In this document: piece by piece, positions 1-6,531 of the stretch
Numbering within the stretch: the stretch's first letter is position 1
How the letters are laid out: each line of letters starts with the position of its first letter
Assembly: GCA_943327965.2 (NCBI GenBank)
Contig: CALPYQ020000024.1
Span: forward strand, 1 to 10,684
Length of the DNA: 10,684 nt
Direction of reading: 5' to 3'
From: Singulisphaera sp. GP187
GTDB lineage: Bacteria > Pseudomonadota > Gammaproteobacteria > Burkholderiales > Burkholderiaceae_C
Translations under genes and position numbers: made by a program
Notes under the pieces: model-generated
Told to the model about the DNA's origin: nothing
What the model saw: the letters and a program-made list of their open reading frames with translations, nothing else
Database searches by the model: none

Positions 1-314
1 CCGATTTGTTGAGCCATGATGAAGTCCAGCAGTTGCTCGACAAGTTGGCTGCCAAGTCACCTAAGTTGGTGGAAGATTTGGTGCCAGGCAAGTTGTCTTT
101 GGGTGTGGTCACCCGTACCTTGGGCTATACCGTGGTTGATGCCAGCACTGCTGTAGCGACGCATCTGAATAAAGTGTTGCGTGACAACGCCTCTGATTTG
201 CTGAGCCACGATGAAGTTCAGCAATTGCTAGACAAGTTGGCTGCCAAGTCACCTAAGTTGGTAGAAGACTTGGTGCCAGGCAAGTTGTCTTTGGGTGTGG
301 TCACTCGCACCTTG
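1..314 (+). repeat. In-frame tandem direct repeat, 192-bp period, inside flhA
   Basis: Bases 1-122 match bases 193-314 at a fixed offset of 192 bp (64 codons). The complete unit is 123-314 and encodes GYTVVDAS through VVTRTL; the preceding copy is cut by the window start. Across the 122 comparable bases I count about ten mismatches (for example TTG/CTG, CAT/CAC, GTC/GTT, CAG/CAA, CTC/CTA, GTG/GTA, GAT/GAC, ACC/ACT, CGT/CGC). Every one is synonymous, so the 40 full residues are identical. A recent slippage duplication should be identical at DNA level, so the pattern means either an old duplication under strong protein constraint or a junction between two related haplotypes. Confidence 0.95.
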
Positions 315-791
315 CAGAACTTGTTGAACGAATCTGTGTCCATTCGCGACATGCGCACCATTGCCGAGACCTTGTCAGAAGTGGCCAGCCGCACGCAAGA
401 GCCAGAACAATTGACCGCATTGGTTCGACCCAAGTTGGGCCGCATGATTGTTCAAAGCTTGGTCGACGATAGCAGCAGTTTGTCTGTCATGACCTTGGAC
501 CCCGGCCTTGAGCAACTGATTCACAACATCTTGCAGCAAACCGCACCTGGCCAGAGCATTGCCATGGAGCCAGGTTTGGCAGAACGCCTGTTTGGCGCAT
601 TGCGCGATGGCGCCCGTGCTGTAGAAGAAATGGGTCACCCCGCCGTGTTGGTGGTGTCCCCTCTCATTCGTCCTTGGATGTCCAAGGCCGTTCGCTACCG
701 CGTGAATGATTTGACCCTGTTGTCGTACAGCGAAATTCCGGATGACCAGACTGTGAAAGTCGTTCACACCGTTCACGCTGAAACACGCTGA
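1..791 (+). CDS. flhA: Flagellar type III export gate protein FlhA, C-terminal part (5' end outside window)
   Basis: FlhA is the inner-membrane component of the flagellar type III export gate; its cytosolic C-terminal domain forms a nonameric ring that docks chaperone-substrate complexes. Only about 262 codons are visible, in the frame whose first full codon is at position 3, ending in TGA at 789-791. Family hallmarks are GYTVVDAS with VATHL, the PKLVEDLVP segment, QNLLNESV-IRDMRTI, and the end of the domain (VMTLDPGLEQL, then HPAVLVVSPLIRPW). The transmembrane half lies upstream of the window. The odd feature is an internal duplication: the segment from GYTVVD through VVTRTL (123-314) is preceded by a second copy of its own C-terminal 40 residues (3-122), in frame and without a stop. 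Normal FlhA has this segment once. flhF follows after 49 bases, as usual in flagellar clusters. The identity is very secure; whether this copy is functional or correctly assembled is not. Confidence 0.96.
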   Translation, partial: DLLSHDEVQQLLDKLAAKSPKLVEDLVPGKLSLGVVTRTLGYTVVDASTAVATHLNKVLRDNASDLLSHDEVQQLLDKLAAKSPKLVEDLVPGKLSLGVVTRTLQNLLNESVSIRDMRTIAETLSEVASRTQEPEQLTALVRPKLGRMIVQSLVDDSSSLSVMTLDPGLEQLIHNILQQTAPGQSIAMEPGLAERLFGALRDGARAVEEMGHPAVLVVSPLIRPWMSKAVRYRVNDLTLLSYSEIPDDQTVKVVHTVHAETR

Positions 792-840
792 TCCACCCCA
801 TTACCTGATTCAACCTTCAGATTGACCAAGAGATAAAGCC

Positions 841-2211
841 ATGGAACTCAAACGCATACTTGCCCGCGATACGCGCAGTGCCACAGAAAAGGCAATGGCT
901 TTGTACGGCCCCGACGTCCTTATTATTTCCAACAACCGTGTCGAAGGTCAGACAGAATTGATCGTGGCTTTGGATGTGTCAGAAGCGACATCGGAAGAAT
1001 TGATCGAAGAAACGCCAACGCCCAATGAGGCTAGCGAAACCGCTGCGGCCATGACCACGCTGCAGGCCTTGTTAACTCGCAAAGCCGACAAGTCAAGCAC
1101 GGCCAACAACCCATTCAGTGACCATTTGCAGCAGGCGCTCAAGCCTGAAACCGCCGCAGCAGCCAAGAAAAATGCCGAGCCCACTTTAAAGACAGAGCAA
1201 ATTTTGACGCAAGGGCGCGATCAAGTTCGCAGCCAAGAAATTGTTTCTTTGGTGCGCGAAGAATTGGCCGCCTTGCGCCAAGAGTTTCGCTTAAGCCAGC
1301 AAACGGCCAATTGGCAAATGAACCAATATTGGCCCGCCCATGTCCAGCCTTTGGTGCAAGGCATGATTGACGCTGGCGTGCCCACCACATTGCGTGCCTT
1401 GCTCCAAGAAGGCTTGCGTGAGCAACCCACCCAAGACCATGCCATTGAGAGCTTGCGCAGCCAACTGACCCTCAATTTGGAGCGTCCGCAAGAGGGCTTC
1501 CCAAACCGTGGCGTCCAAGTGATGGCCGGACTTTCTGGCGCAGGCAAGACCTTGATGGCTGCCAAAGCAGCGCAACAAGTGGCCTTGAACTATGGCCCCG
1601 AATATGTAGCGGTTGTGAGTTATCACGACATGCGCGCTGGCGCCTGGGCACAAACCCAAGTGCTGTGTGCTCAGTTGGGCGTCGATTGTTTCCGTGCTTC
1701 AGACGCCGAAACACTCAAAGTTTTGTTGAACGAACTGTCACCCCGAAGATTGGTTGTGATTGACACCCCCGGTGTGCAAATGACAGAGCGCTTGAATGAA
1801 ATTTTGCAAGTTTGCCCCACTGCTGGTTTGCATGCCGTGGTGCCTGCAGATTCGTCTAGCGTCACCTTGAACCGCATCATGTTGAAGTCGCAACTGAAAT
1901 GGCAAAGCCTCATGATCAGCAAGCTGGATGAGTCTCACTCACCTTGGCCGCTGATTCAATTTTTAATTGCAGAAGGTGCGCATTGCATGGTTTCAGCGGG
2001 CGGCAGCTCTGACAGGGTCATGGATGGCTTGAAGTCTTCCGGCCTGACCAAGCTGATCAACATTGCTTTGTCGCAATTGACCCCCCCTTCAGCGCCTGCT
2101 CAAGAAGTCATGATGCCGGTTGATGAAGACTTGGCACCATTGGCTCATACAATGGGATTGGACCGACCCAATTGGTCGGTTGAAATTCCTCAAAGTGAAC
2201 TTCATGGATAA
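841..2211 (+). CDS. flhF: Flagellar biosynthesis SRP-type GTPase FlhF
   Basis: FlhF is a membrane-associated SRP-family GTPase that sets where new flagella are built, working with FlhG. The 456-residue product begins with the typical FlhF start (MELKRILARD, then YGPDVLIISNNRV). A variable, Ala/Glu-rich linker follows (about residues 60-125), then a helical N region and the NG GTPase domain. GTPase motifs are the P-loop GLSGAGKT (230-237), the G3-like DTPG (308-311, where the family usually has DTAG) and the G4-like SKLDE (360-364, usually TKLDE). The stretch aligning with the SRP-GTPase DTYRxGA motif reads HDMRAGA (262-268): the Arg and GA are kept, but the leading Asp is His. The start ATG has only a weak purine-rich ribosome site. 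The 3' end overlaps flhG by 8 bases, consistent with translational coupling. Identity is firm from context and motifs; full GTPase activity is uncertain. Confidence 0.93.
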   Translation: MELKRILARDTRSATEKAMALYGPDVLIISNNRVEGQTELIVALDVSEATSEELIEETPTPNEASETAAAMTTLQALLTRKADKSSTANNPFSDHLQQALKPETAAAAKKNAEPTLKTEQILTQGRDQVRSQEIVSLVREELAALRQEFRLSQQTANWQMNQYWPAHVQPLVQGMIDAGVPTTLRALLQEGLREQPTQDHAIESLRSQLTLNLERPQEGFPNRGVQVMAGLSGAGKTLMAAKAAQQVALNYGPEYVAVVSYHDMRAGAWAQTQVLCAQLGVDCFRASDAETLKVLLNELSPRRLVVIDTPGVQMTERLNEILQVCPTAGLHAVVPADSSSVTLNRIMLKSQLKWQSLMISKLDESHSPWPLIQFLIAEGAHCMVSAGGSSDRVMDGLKSSGLTKLINIALSQLTPPSAPAQEVMMPVDEDLAPLAHTMGLDRPNWSVEIPQSELHG

Positions 2212-3022
2212 AGTCAAAACTACCCAGGTCATTGGCATTGCCAGTGGCAAAGGCGGCGTGGGAAAAACCACGGTATCCGTCAACTTGGCCGTTGCATTGC
2301 AGGCCATGGGTTTCCGCGTCATGTTGTTTGACGCCGATATGAGTTTGGCCAATGCGCAAATTGCGTTGGGTTGCCGTTGCCCCTACAACTTAAGCCACTT
2401 TTTAAGCGGCGAAAAAACGCTGGCAGAAATTATTGTCACCACCCGTCAAGGTGTGAAATTGGTGCCGGGTGCCTCTGGCATTCAAGAAATGGCGGCATTG
2501 GGACAAATGCAAGCGGCCAGCATTGTTCGTGCTTTCAGCGAACTTGACGAAGACATTGACTATCTCATTGTGGACATGGCAGCGGGTATTTCACCCGAGG
2601 TCTTGTCCTTCATGGCGGCATGCTCGCGTCGTTTTGTGGTGGTCCGTGACGACCCCTCTTCCATTGCCGACGCTTACGCCACCATCAAGGTCTTGATCCA
2701 AGACCAAGGTTTGGACGAAATTTATCTCATCCCTAACGGGGTGGACAGCGCTCAAGAAGGCTACCAATTGTTTGAGCGGATTAACCAGGTCTGCGCGCGT
2801 TTCTTAAACAGAACCGTGCGTTATCTGGGCGCCATTGAGCAAGACGACCTCATTTTGACGGCACTCAAAAAATACCAGCCTGTGGCCGAATACGCGCCAG
2901 GCAGTGCCGGTGCCCGAGATTTCAGGCGTTTGGCTGAAGCCACCCGTCAGCTTGAGCCTATTCAAGAGGCTTCTGGGGGCTTGCAGTTTTTTGTTGAGCG
3001 CTTGGTCAAAGCCAAGGCATAA
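2204..3022 (+). CDS. flhG: Flagellar number regulator FlhG (FleN/YlxH), MinD/ParA-type ATPase
   Basis: FlhG is a MinD-like ATPase that limits flagellar number and, in well-studied species, stimulates the GTPase of FlhF. I place the start at ATG 2204 (272 aa), overlapping the flhF stop. An in-frame ATG at 2120 would add 28 residues with no family resemblance that lie wholly inside flhF. The protein shows the deviant Walker A motif GKGGVGKTT (15-23, signature Lys16), the DADMSLAN switch segment (43-50), the Walker B-like IVDMAAGIS, and DDPSSIADAYATIKVL, all typical of FlhG. The residues before the P-loop are only about 14, so the N-terminal DQAxxLR-type helix known to activate FlhF is absent, also from the longer reading. 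A ribosome site is not obvious, fitting coupling to flhF. fliA begins 16 bases downstream. Confidence 0.93.
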   Translation: MDKVKTTQVIGIASGKGGVGKTTVSVNLAVALQAMGFRVMLFDADMSLANAQIALGCRCPYNLSHFLSGEKTLAEIIVTTRQGVKLVPGASGIQEMAALGQMQAASIVRAFSELDEDIDYLIVDMAAGISPEVLSFMAACSRRFVVVRDDPSSIADAYATIKVLIQDQGLDEIYLIPNGVDSAQEGYQLFERINQVCARFLNRTVRYLGAIEQDDLILTALKKYQPVAEYAPGSAGARDFRRLAEATRQLEPIQEASGGLQFFVERLVKAKA

Positions 3023-3038
3023 GAATTAAACTCCGACC

Positions 3039-3785
3039 ATGGCCAAATCAACCAGCCTTTACGAGCAAGTACAAAACAACAGCGAAGCGCTGGTCATGGC
3101 TCATTTGGGCATGGTCAAGCGCGTGGCTTTGCACTTGAAAGTTAGGCTGCCGCCCTTCATGGAGCTTGATGAACTGATTCAAGTGGGCATGATTGGCTTG
3201 TTGGAAGCGGCCCGTGCATTCGACCCCGTGAAGGGTCAGGAATTCGAGAACTTTGCCCACAGCCGAGTCCGTGGTGCCATTCTGGATGAGGTTCGCCGAT
3301 TGTCATTTTTGCCCCGCTCGGCGGTGGCCATCAACAAGTCCCACAGCGAAGCCACACACGAGTTGGGTGCCGAATTGGGCCGCACGCCCACCCAAGCCGA
3401 ATTGGCCGATTACATGGGCAAAGACATCGAGTTGTTCCACAAAGAAAGAACGCAAGCCAGGCGCTTTGAAACCTATTCGATGGAAGTGGTGACAGAAGAA
3501 GTCATGAACATTGCCACCGATGCCTCGCAGCAGCCCGAGCAAATTGTGGAACACGAGCAATTCATGGGTGCTTTGACCGGTGCCATTGCCGATTTGCCCG
3601 AGCGCGATCAATTGTTAATGAATTTGTATTACGTTGAAGAGCTCAACCTCAAAGAAATCGGTGAAGTTTTGGGTGTGACCGAGTCTCGCGTCAGCCAACT
3701 TTTGTCGGCCGTGGTCAAAAAATTGCGCGGCACACTGAATGTCGAGCCTGCCAACGTGGCCAAACCCAAAGGTGGCAAGGCATGA
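3039..3785 (+). CDS. fliA: Flagellar RNA polymerase sigma factor FliA (sigma-28)
   Basis: Sigma-28 directs RNA polymerase to late flagellar genes (flagellin, chaperones, motor, chemotaxis). The 248-residue protein has sigma region 2 (MVKRVALHL, LDELIQVGMIGLLEAARAFDP, then RVRGAILDEVRR and the FLPRS segment), sigma region 3 around GRTPTQAELADYMG, and sigma region 4 starting at LPERDQLL (186) with the helix-turn-helix LNLKEIGEVLGVTESRVSQLLS. The VRGAILDEVRR and ESRVSQL signatures are diagnostic for FliA. Length is normal for the family. The ATG at 3039 lies 16 bases after flhG, with no strong Shine-Dalgarno sequence, so translation may depend on flhG. A sigma-28-like promoter lies just downstream, ahead of fliS, suggesting that FliA directly drives the next gene. 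Activity would normally be held back by the anti-sigma factor FlgM, which is not in this window. Confidence 0.96.
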   Translation: MAKSTSLYEQVQNNSEALVMAHLGMVKRVALHLKVRLPPFMELDELIQVGMIGLLEAARAFDPVKGQEFENFAHSRVRGAILDEVRRLSFLPRSAVAINKSHSEATHELGAELGRTPTQAELADYMGKDIELFHKERTQARRFETYSMEVVTEEVMNIATDASQQPEQIVEHEQFMGALTGAIADLPERDQLLMNLYYVEELNLKEIGEVLGVTESRVSQLLSAVVKKLRGTLNVEPANVAKPKGGKA

Positions 3786-3982
3786 GCCCAATCGCTATGC
3801 ACACCCCAGCCAAGGCTTCAGCCAGCGCCTTATATAGCGCCTCGGCCAGTACTCATGACGATGCCCAAGCCCTGTGGGCCGGGTCTTTCTTAGAAAAAAA
3901 CCATTCATTTGAGACTTTGGACTCAAGTTTCCTGGTGTCCCTCCGATTCCTGCTGTGTCAGGATCATAAGGAACAAGACATC
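3786..3982 (+). other. fliA-fliS spacer, open in frame with fliS
   Basis: This 197-base spacer happens to be open in the fliS frame: an ATG at 3782 overlaps the fliA stop (ATGA) and reads 67 codons into fliS, which would give a 211-aa protein. The predicted extra residues are Ser/Ala-rich and low in complexity, and resemble no FliS N-terminus I know. The spacer also contains a sigma-28-like promoter and, just before ATG 3983, a good ribosome site. I therefore treat it as leader DNA, not coding, but an extended FliS or a small coupled ORF cannot be excluded. Confidence 0.6.
3923..3949 (+). promoter_or_regulatory. Candidate sigma-28 (FliA) promoter for fliS
   Basis: The sequence TCAAGTTT (3923-3930), an 11-base spacer and TCCGATTC (3942-3949) match the enterobacterial sigma-28 consensus TAAAGTTT-N11-GCCGATAA at 7 of 8 and 5 of 8 positions with exact spacing. 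The -10 core CCGAT is kept. Transcription would begin near 3956, leaving a leader of roughly 27 bases with AAGGA before ATG 3983. The position right after fliA and before a flagellin chaperone fits a class 3 flagellar promoter. This is a pattern match only, without expression data. Confidence 0.7.
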
Positions 3983-4417
3983 ATGCGAGTACATTTCAAA
4001 GCGATGGAGAGCTACGGCGAAGGCAACCACACTTCACAAGCGTTGGTAGCCGATAAGGTTGAACTCATTCAGATGCTTTTCGATGGCCTGATTGACAGCC
4101 TGGTGACTGCCAAAGGTCACATTCAGCGTGGCGCCATTGAAGAGAAAAACAAAAGTTTGACACGCGCTGGCCGCATTGTCTTGGGCTTACAAGGCTCATT
4201 GGATTTGGACAAAGGCGGCGATTTGGCCCGTAACTTGTTCGAGTTGTACAGCTACGTCACACGTCGATTGATTCACGTGAACGCTCGCAATGACCTCAAT
4301 GCATTGCAAGAAGTTCACACCTTGTTGAATGAAATTCGCCAAGCTTGGCGTGATGTTCCTAATTTGTTGCCCAAAACTGCGCCTGCTTCAGGTGTAGCAA
4401 TGTCTTCAATGCATTGA
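3983..4417 (+). CDS. fliS: Flagellin export chaperone FliS
   Basis: FliS binds the C-terminus of newly made flagellin in the cytoplasm, stops early polymerisation and delivers it to the FlhA export gate. The 144-residue product is all-helical in character and has the FliS hallmarks LIQMLFDGLIDSL near the N-terminus, a central LGLQGSLDLDKGGDLARNL block, the YVTRRL helix, and a terminal NEIRQAWRDV helix. I choose ATG 3983 because AAGGA lies about nine bases upstream, the MRVHFKAMESYG start resembles other FliS proteins, length matches the family (about 130-150 aa), and a sigma-28 promoter match lies just upstream. A longer in-frame start at 3782 is possible but weaker. fliS usually follows fliD; here it sits between fliA and motA. 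An intrinsic terminator follows. A short hairpin with a GCAA loop directly after the stop codon (4418-4439) has no T-run. Confidence 0.92.
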   Translation: MRVHFKAMESYGEGNHTSQALVADKVELIQMLFDGLIDSLVTAKGHIQRGAIEEKNKSLTRAGRIVLGLQGSLDLDKGGDLARNLFELYSYVTRRLIHVNARNDLNALQEVHTLLNEIRQAWRDVPNLLPKTAPASGVAMSSMH

Positions 4418-4458
4418 GCTTTCACCCGCAAGGGAAAGCGTAAGAAGGTAACAATGAC

Positions 4459-4498
4459 GGGCGCTGCTGGTTTGCCAGCCGCCCGTTTGTTCGTTTTT
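4459..4498 (+). terminator. Intrinsic terminator between fliS and motA
   Basis: GGGCG (4459-4463) pairs with CGCCC (4480-4484), and GCTGG (4466-4470) pairs with CCAGC (4475-4479) around a TTTG loop, with a two-base CT bulge on the left arm. A T-rich tail (4486-4498, ending TTTTT) follows. The tail runs straight into the motA ribosome site GGAG at 4499-4502, so the structure could end fliS transcripts or attenuate read-through into motA. The bulge and the interrupted T-tract mean termination may be partial. Confidence 0.7.
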
Positions 4499-4509
4499 GG
4501 AGAAAAAGT

Positions 4510-5373
4510 ATGAATGCCATCATTGGTATTGTTGTTTTGATGATCTGTGTGTTCGGCGGCTTTATCATGGCCGGCGGTAGCATGAAGCCGATCATCAAGT
4601 CGGCTCCGATTGAAACTTTCATTATTTTGGGCGCTGGTATTGGCGGCATGCTGGTGGGCAACAGCATGGAAATTTTCAAAGGTGCGTTGGCCGGCATGGG
4701 CAAGGTCTTCAAAGGACCCGCCTACAAAAAAGACGATTACCTCAGCACCATCTTTGTGGTCTCCAAAATTATGAAGACCCTCAAAACCGAGGGTGCCGTG
4801 GCGCTAGAGGCGCACATTGAAAACCCAGAAGCCAGTGCCATCTTTGGCGAATACCCTAAAATTTTGCACGACCATGCCTTGCTGCATTTGATCTGTGACA
4901 CGGTCCGCTTGATGGTGGTTTCTACCAGCACACTCAGCCCCTATGCGGTGGAAGAGGTGATGGACCAGTCCATCAAAACACACCACCACGATGCGCTCAA
5001 ACCCCAAGCAGCTTTGGCCACACTGGCTGGCGCTTTGCCCGCTCTGGGTATTGTGGCTTGCGTGTTGGGTGTGGTGAAAACCATGGACGCTATTGACCAA
5101 CCGCCTGCTGTGTTGGGTGCCATGATTGGTGGCGCCTTGGTGGGTACCTTCTTGGGCGTGTTCATGGCCTACGGTTTTGTGGAACCAATGGCTTCACGTT
5201 TGGCCCAGATCATTGACGACGAAGGCCAAATTTTCAAAGTGGTCAAACAGATCATCATTGGCACCATGCACGGCCATCCCATGCCCCTCATTATCGAGGC
5301 GGCCAGGGTCAGTATCAGTCACCACAATCAACCTAGCTTTGCAGAAGTCTTTGACGGCTTGCGAGGTGCCTAA
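4510..5373 (+). CDS. motA: Flagellar motor stator protein MotA
   Basis: MotA surrounds the MotB dimer in the inner membrane, forms the ion-driven stator and pushes on the rotor protein FliG. The 287-residue product has the family's four transmembrane helices: about residues 2-20, 33-54, 168-192 and 200-224. The large cytoplasmic loop carries the ENPEASAIFGEYPKIL segment. The functionally critical prolines are present: Pro177 in ALPALGIVA and Pro226 in GFVEPMA, matching E. coli Pro173 and Pro222. Length fits the long, E. coli-like MotA group, which is usually proton-driven. A GGAG ribosome site lies seven bases before the ATG. No clear sigma-28 promoter is visible directly upstream, so expression may come from the fliS promoter by read-through of the terminator at 4459-4498. 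motB follows after two bases. Confidence 0.97.
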   Translation: MNAIIGIVVLMICVFGGFIMAGGSMKPIIKSAPIETFIILGAGIGGMLVGNSMEIFKGALAGMGKVFKGPAYKKDDYLSTIFVVSKIMKTLKTEGAVALEAHIENPEASAIFGEYPKILHDHALLHLICDTVRLMVVSTSTLSPYAVEEVMDQSIKTHHHDALKPQAALATLAGALPALGIVACVLGVVKTMDAIDQPPAVLGAMIGGALVGTFLGVFMAYGFVEPMASRLAQIIDDEGQIFKVVKQIIIGTMHGHPMPLIIEAARVSISHHNQPSFAEVFDGLRGA

Positions 5374-5375
5374 AC

Positions 5376-6398
5376 ATGGCTGAGGCTGTTGCAGAAGCAC
5401 CTAACGAGGTTGCTGTACCCGAAGCTACAGGTGCAGAAGCTAGCCCTGCGCAAGAGCAAGCTGCGCCCTTAATTCCAGACGAAGCTGCACCCGATGCGCC
5501 CACAGTGGTGGCGCCCACCATCGTTATTAAAAAGGTCATGGACGATGGCCATGGTGGTGCGCACGGGGGTGCTTGGAAAATTGCGCTGGCCGACATGATG
5601 ACCGCCATGATGGCGTTCTTCTTGTTGATGTGGCTGTTGGGCGCGTCCAATGCAGACCAACGTAAAAGTATTGCCGATTATTTCAAGCCAACCTCGCACA
5701 GCAACGTGACGATGGGCAAATTGGCGGGTTCCGACGGCATGTTTGGCGGTCGTTCGGTCATTGACCCCGATGGCTTCCCATTCTCAGCCACCCAAACCAG
5801 CGCCTTGAACATGGTCACGCCCAGATCTCAAGGCGGCCCCACAGAAAACGATCCATCGCCCAATGGCGCCGATAGCAAAGAGTCGGGTCAAGATGGCGAT
5901 CCAGGCAAAAAATCGGCCGAGGCTGCTGACAAAGCCAACTTTGACAAGATGGAAAAAGAAATCAAAGAGGCCATGGCCAAGAATCCCAAACTGGACAAGC
6001 TCAAAGATCAGGTTCAGTTTGCTAGAGACAAAGATGGCCTGCGCATTGAGATTATTGACAAGGCCGACTTTGCCATGTTCGGCTTGGGTACCACCACCAT
6101 GACACCTAGGGCGCAAGCATTGCTGGGCGAAGTTTCTAAAACATTGGCGTCCATGCCCAATAAAGTGGCCATCCGTGGTCATACCGACAGCTTTCAGTTT
6201 GCCAACTCCGATGATCGCAACAACTGGTCTTTGTCTGCCGAACGAGCGGAAGAGACGCGCAAAATCATCGAGAAAAAGGGCATACCGGGCAATCGATTTG
6301 CAAAAATTGAAGGGGTGGCCGACACTGCGCCTTACAACCCGAGCGATCCCAAGGACCCTCGAAACCGGCGAATCAGTATCACGGTCTTGCCGCAATAA
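5376..6398 (+). CDS. motB: Flagellar motor stator protein MotB
   Basis: MotB anchors the stator to peptidoglycan and carries the ion-binding aspartate. The 340-residue protein has an unusually long cytoplasmic leader (about residues 1-48) rich in Ala, Glu and Pro, followed by the basic/His-Gly pre-membrane segment (GHGGAHGGAWK). A single transmembrane helix follows (about 70-90: LADMMTAMMAFFLLMWLLG), with Asp73 as the ion-binding residue. A plug/linker region comes next, including a charged low-complexity stretch. The C-terminal OmpA-like peptidoglycan-binding domain shows GHTDS (268-272), NWSLSAERAEETR and RNRRISI. GAGG about nine bases before ATG 5376 supports this start; the internal ATG at codon 55 would remove conserved pre-membrane residues. 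motB begins two bases after motA stops, so the two are co-translated. It is the last flagellar gene here and is followed by a strong terminator. Confidence 0.97.
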   Translation: MAEAVAEAPNEVAVPEATGAEASPAQEQAAPLIPDEAAPDAPTVVAPTIVIKKVMDDGHGGAHGGAWKIALADMMTAMMAFFLLMWLLGASNADQRKSIADYFKPTSHSNVTMGKLAGSDGMFGGRSVIDPDGFPFSATQTSALNMVTPRSQGGPTENDPSPNGADSKESGQDGDPGKKSAEAADKANFDKMEKEIKEAMAKNPKLDKLKDQVQFARDKDGLRIEIIDKADFAMFGLGTTTMTPRAQALLGEVSKTLASMPNKVAIRGHTDSFQFANSDDRNNWSLSAERAEETRKIIEKKGIPGNRFAKIEGVADTAPYNPSDPKDPRNRRISITVLPQ

Positions 6399-6408
6399 AT
6401 CCCCTTTC

Positions 6409-6437
6409 AAAAGCAGCTTATTCAAGCTGCTTTTTTT
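6409..6437 (+). terminator. Intrinsic terminator after motB
   Basis: AAGCAGCTT (6411-6419) and AAGCTGCTT (6424-6432) form a perfect nine-pair stem around an ATTC loop, extendable by two A-T pairs (6409-6410 with 6433-6434). A run of seven T (6431-6437) follows directly. It lies ten bases after the motB stop and cleanly closes the flagellar block before the next promoter. Confidence 0.93.
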
Positions 6438-6443
6438 GTGCCC

Positions 6444-6472
6444 TTGACCCACACGACCCACGTCGTCATAAT
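6444..6472 (+). promoter_or_regulatory. Candidate sigma-70 promoter for the aromatic-CoA operon
   Basis: TTGACC (6444-6449) and CATAAT (6467-6472) each match the sigma-70 hexamers at five of six positions, with the optimal 17-base spacer. The start of transcription would fall near 6479, inside the inverted-repeat cluster that follows. The -35 box begins only seven bases after the terminator's T-run, so the new unit is packed tightly against the flagellar block. Confidence 0.75.
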
Positions 6473-6474
6473 TA

Positions 6475-6514
6475 TTTCAAGTTTCAACTATTGAAGTTGA
6501 AACAATTCAAATTG
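6475..6514 (+). promoter_or_regulatory. Candidate MarR operator: cluster of TTCAA/TTGAA inverted repeats
   Basis: A perfect 8-bp inverted repeat, GTTTCAAC (6481-6488) and GTTGAAAC (6496-6503), is separated by seven bases. Overlapping it are TTCAA-CTA-TTGAA (6483-6495), TTGAA/TTCAA (6497-6510), CAATT-CA-AATTG (6503-6514) and a further TTTCAA at 6475-6480. The cluster covers the predicted transcription start directly after the -10 box, where a bound repressor would block initiation. MarR proteins typically bind AT-rich palindromes of 16-20 bp, and a MarR gene lies in this operon, so it is the natural partner. That link is inference. An AAGGA ribosome site (6519-6523) follows, eight bases before the first gene. 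Confidence 0.65.
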
Positions 6515-6531
6515 GGTCAAGGAACTCCATC

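Noticed and set aside
2120..2203. Upstream in-frame ATG giving FlhG 28 extra residues
   Set aside because: The extra residues lie entirely within the flhF coding region, resemble no FlhG N-terminus and lack the DQAxxLR helix; ATG 2204 overlaps the flhF stop as expected for coupled genes.
3809..3845. Short direct repeat AGCGCCT flanking TATAT in the fliA-fliS spacer
   Set aside because: A single seven-base repeat with no matching promoter geometry or conserved partner; likely chance.
5784..6461. 225-codon open frame on the minus strand opposite motB
   Set aside because: It is antisense to a clearly conserved motB, crosses the motB terminator, has no recognisable motif, and is explained by the codon bias of the + strand gene.
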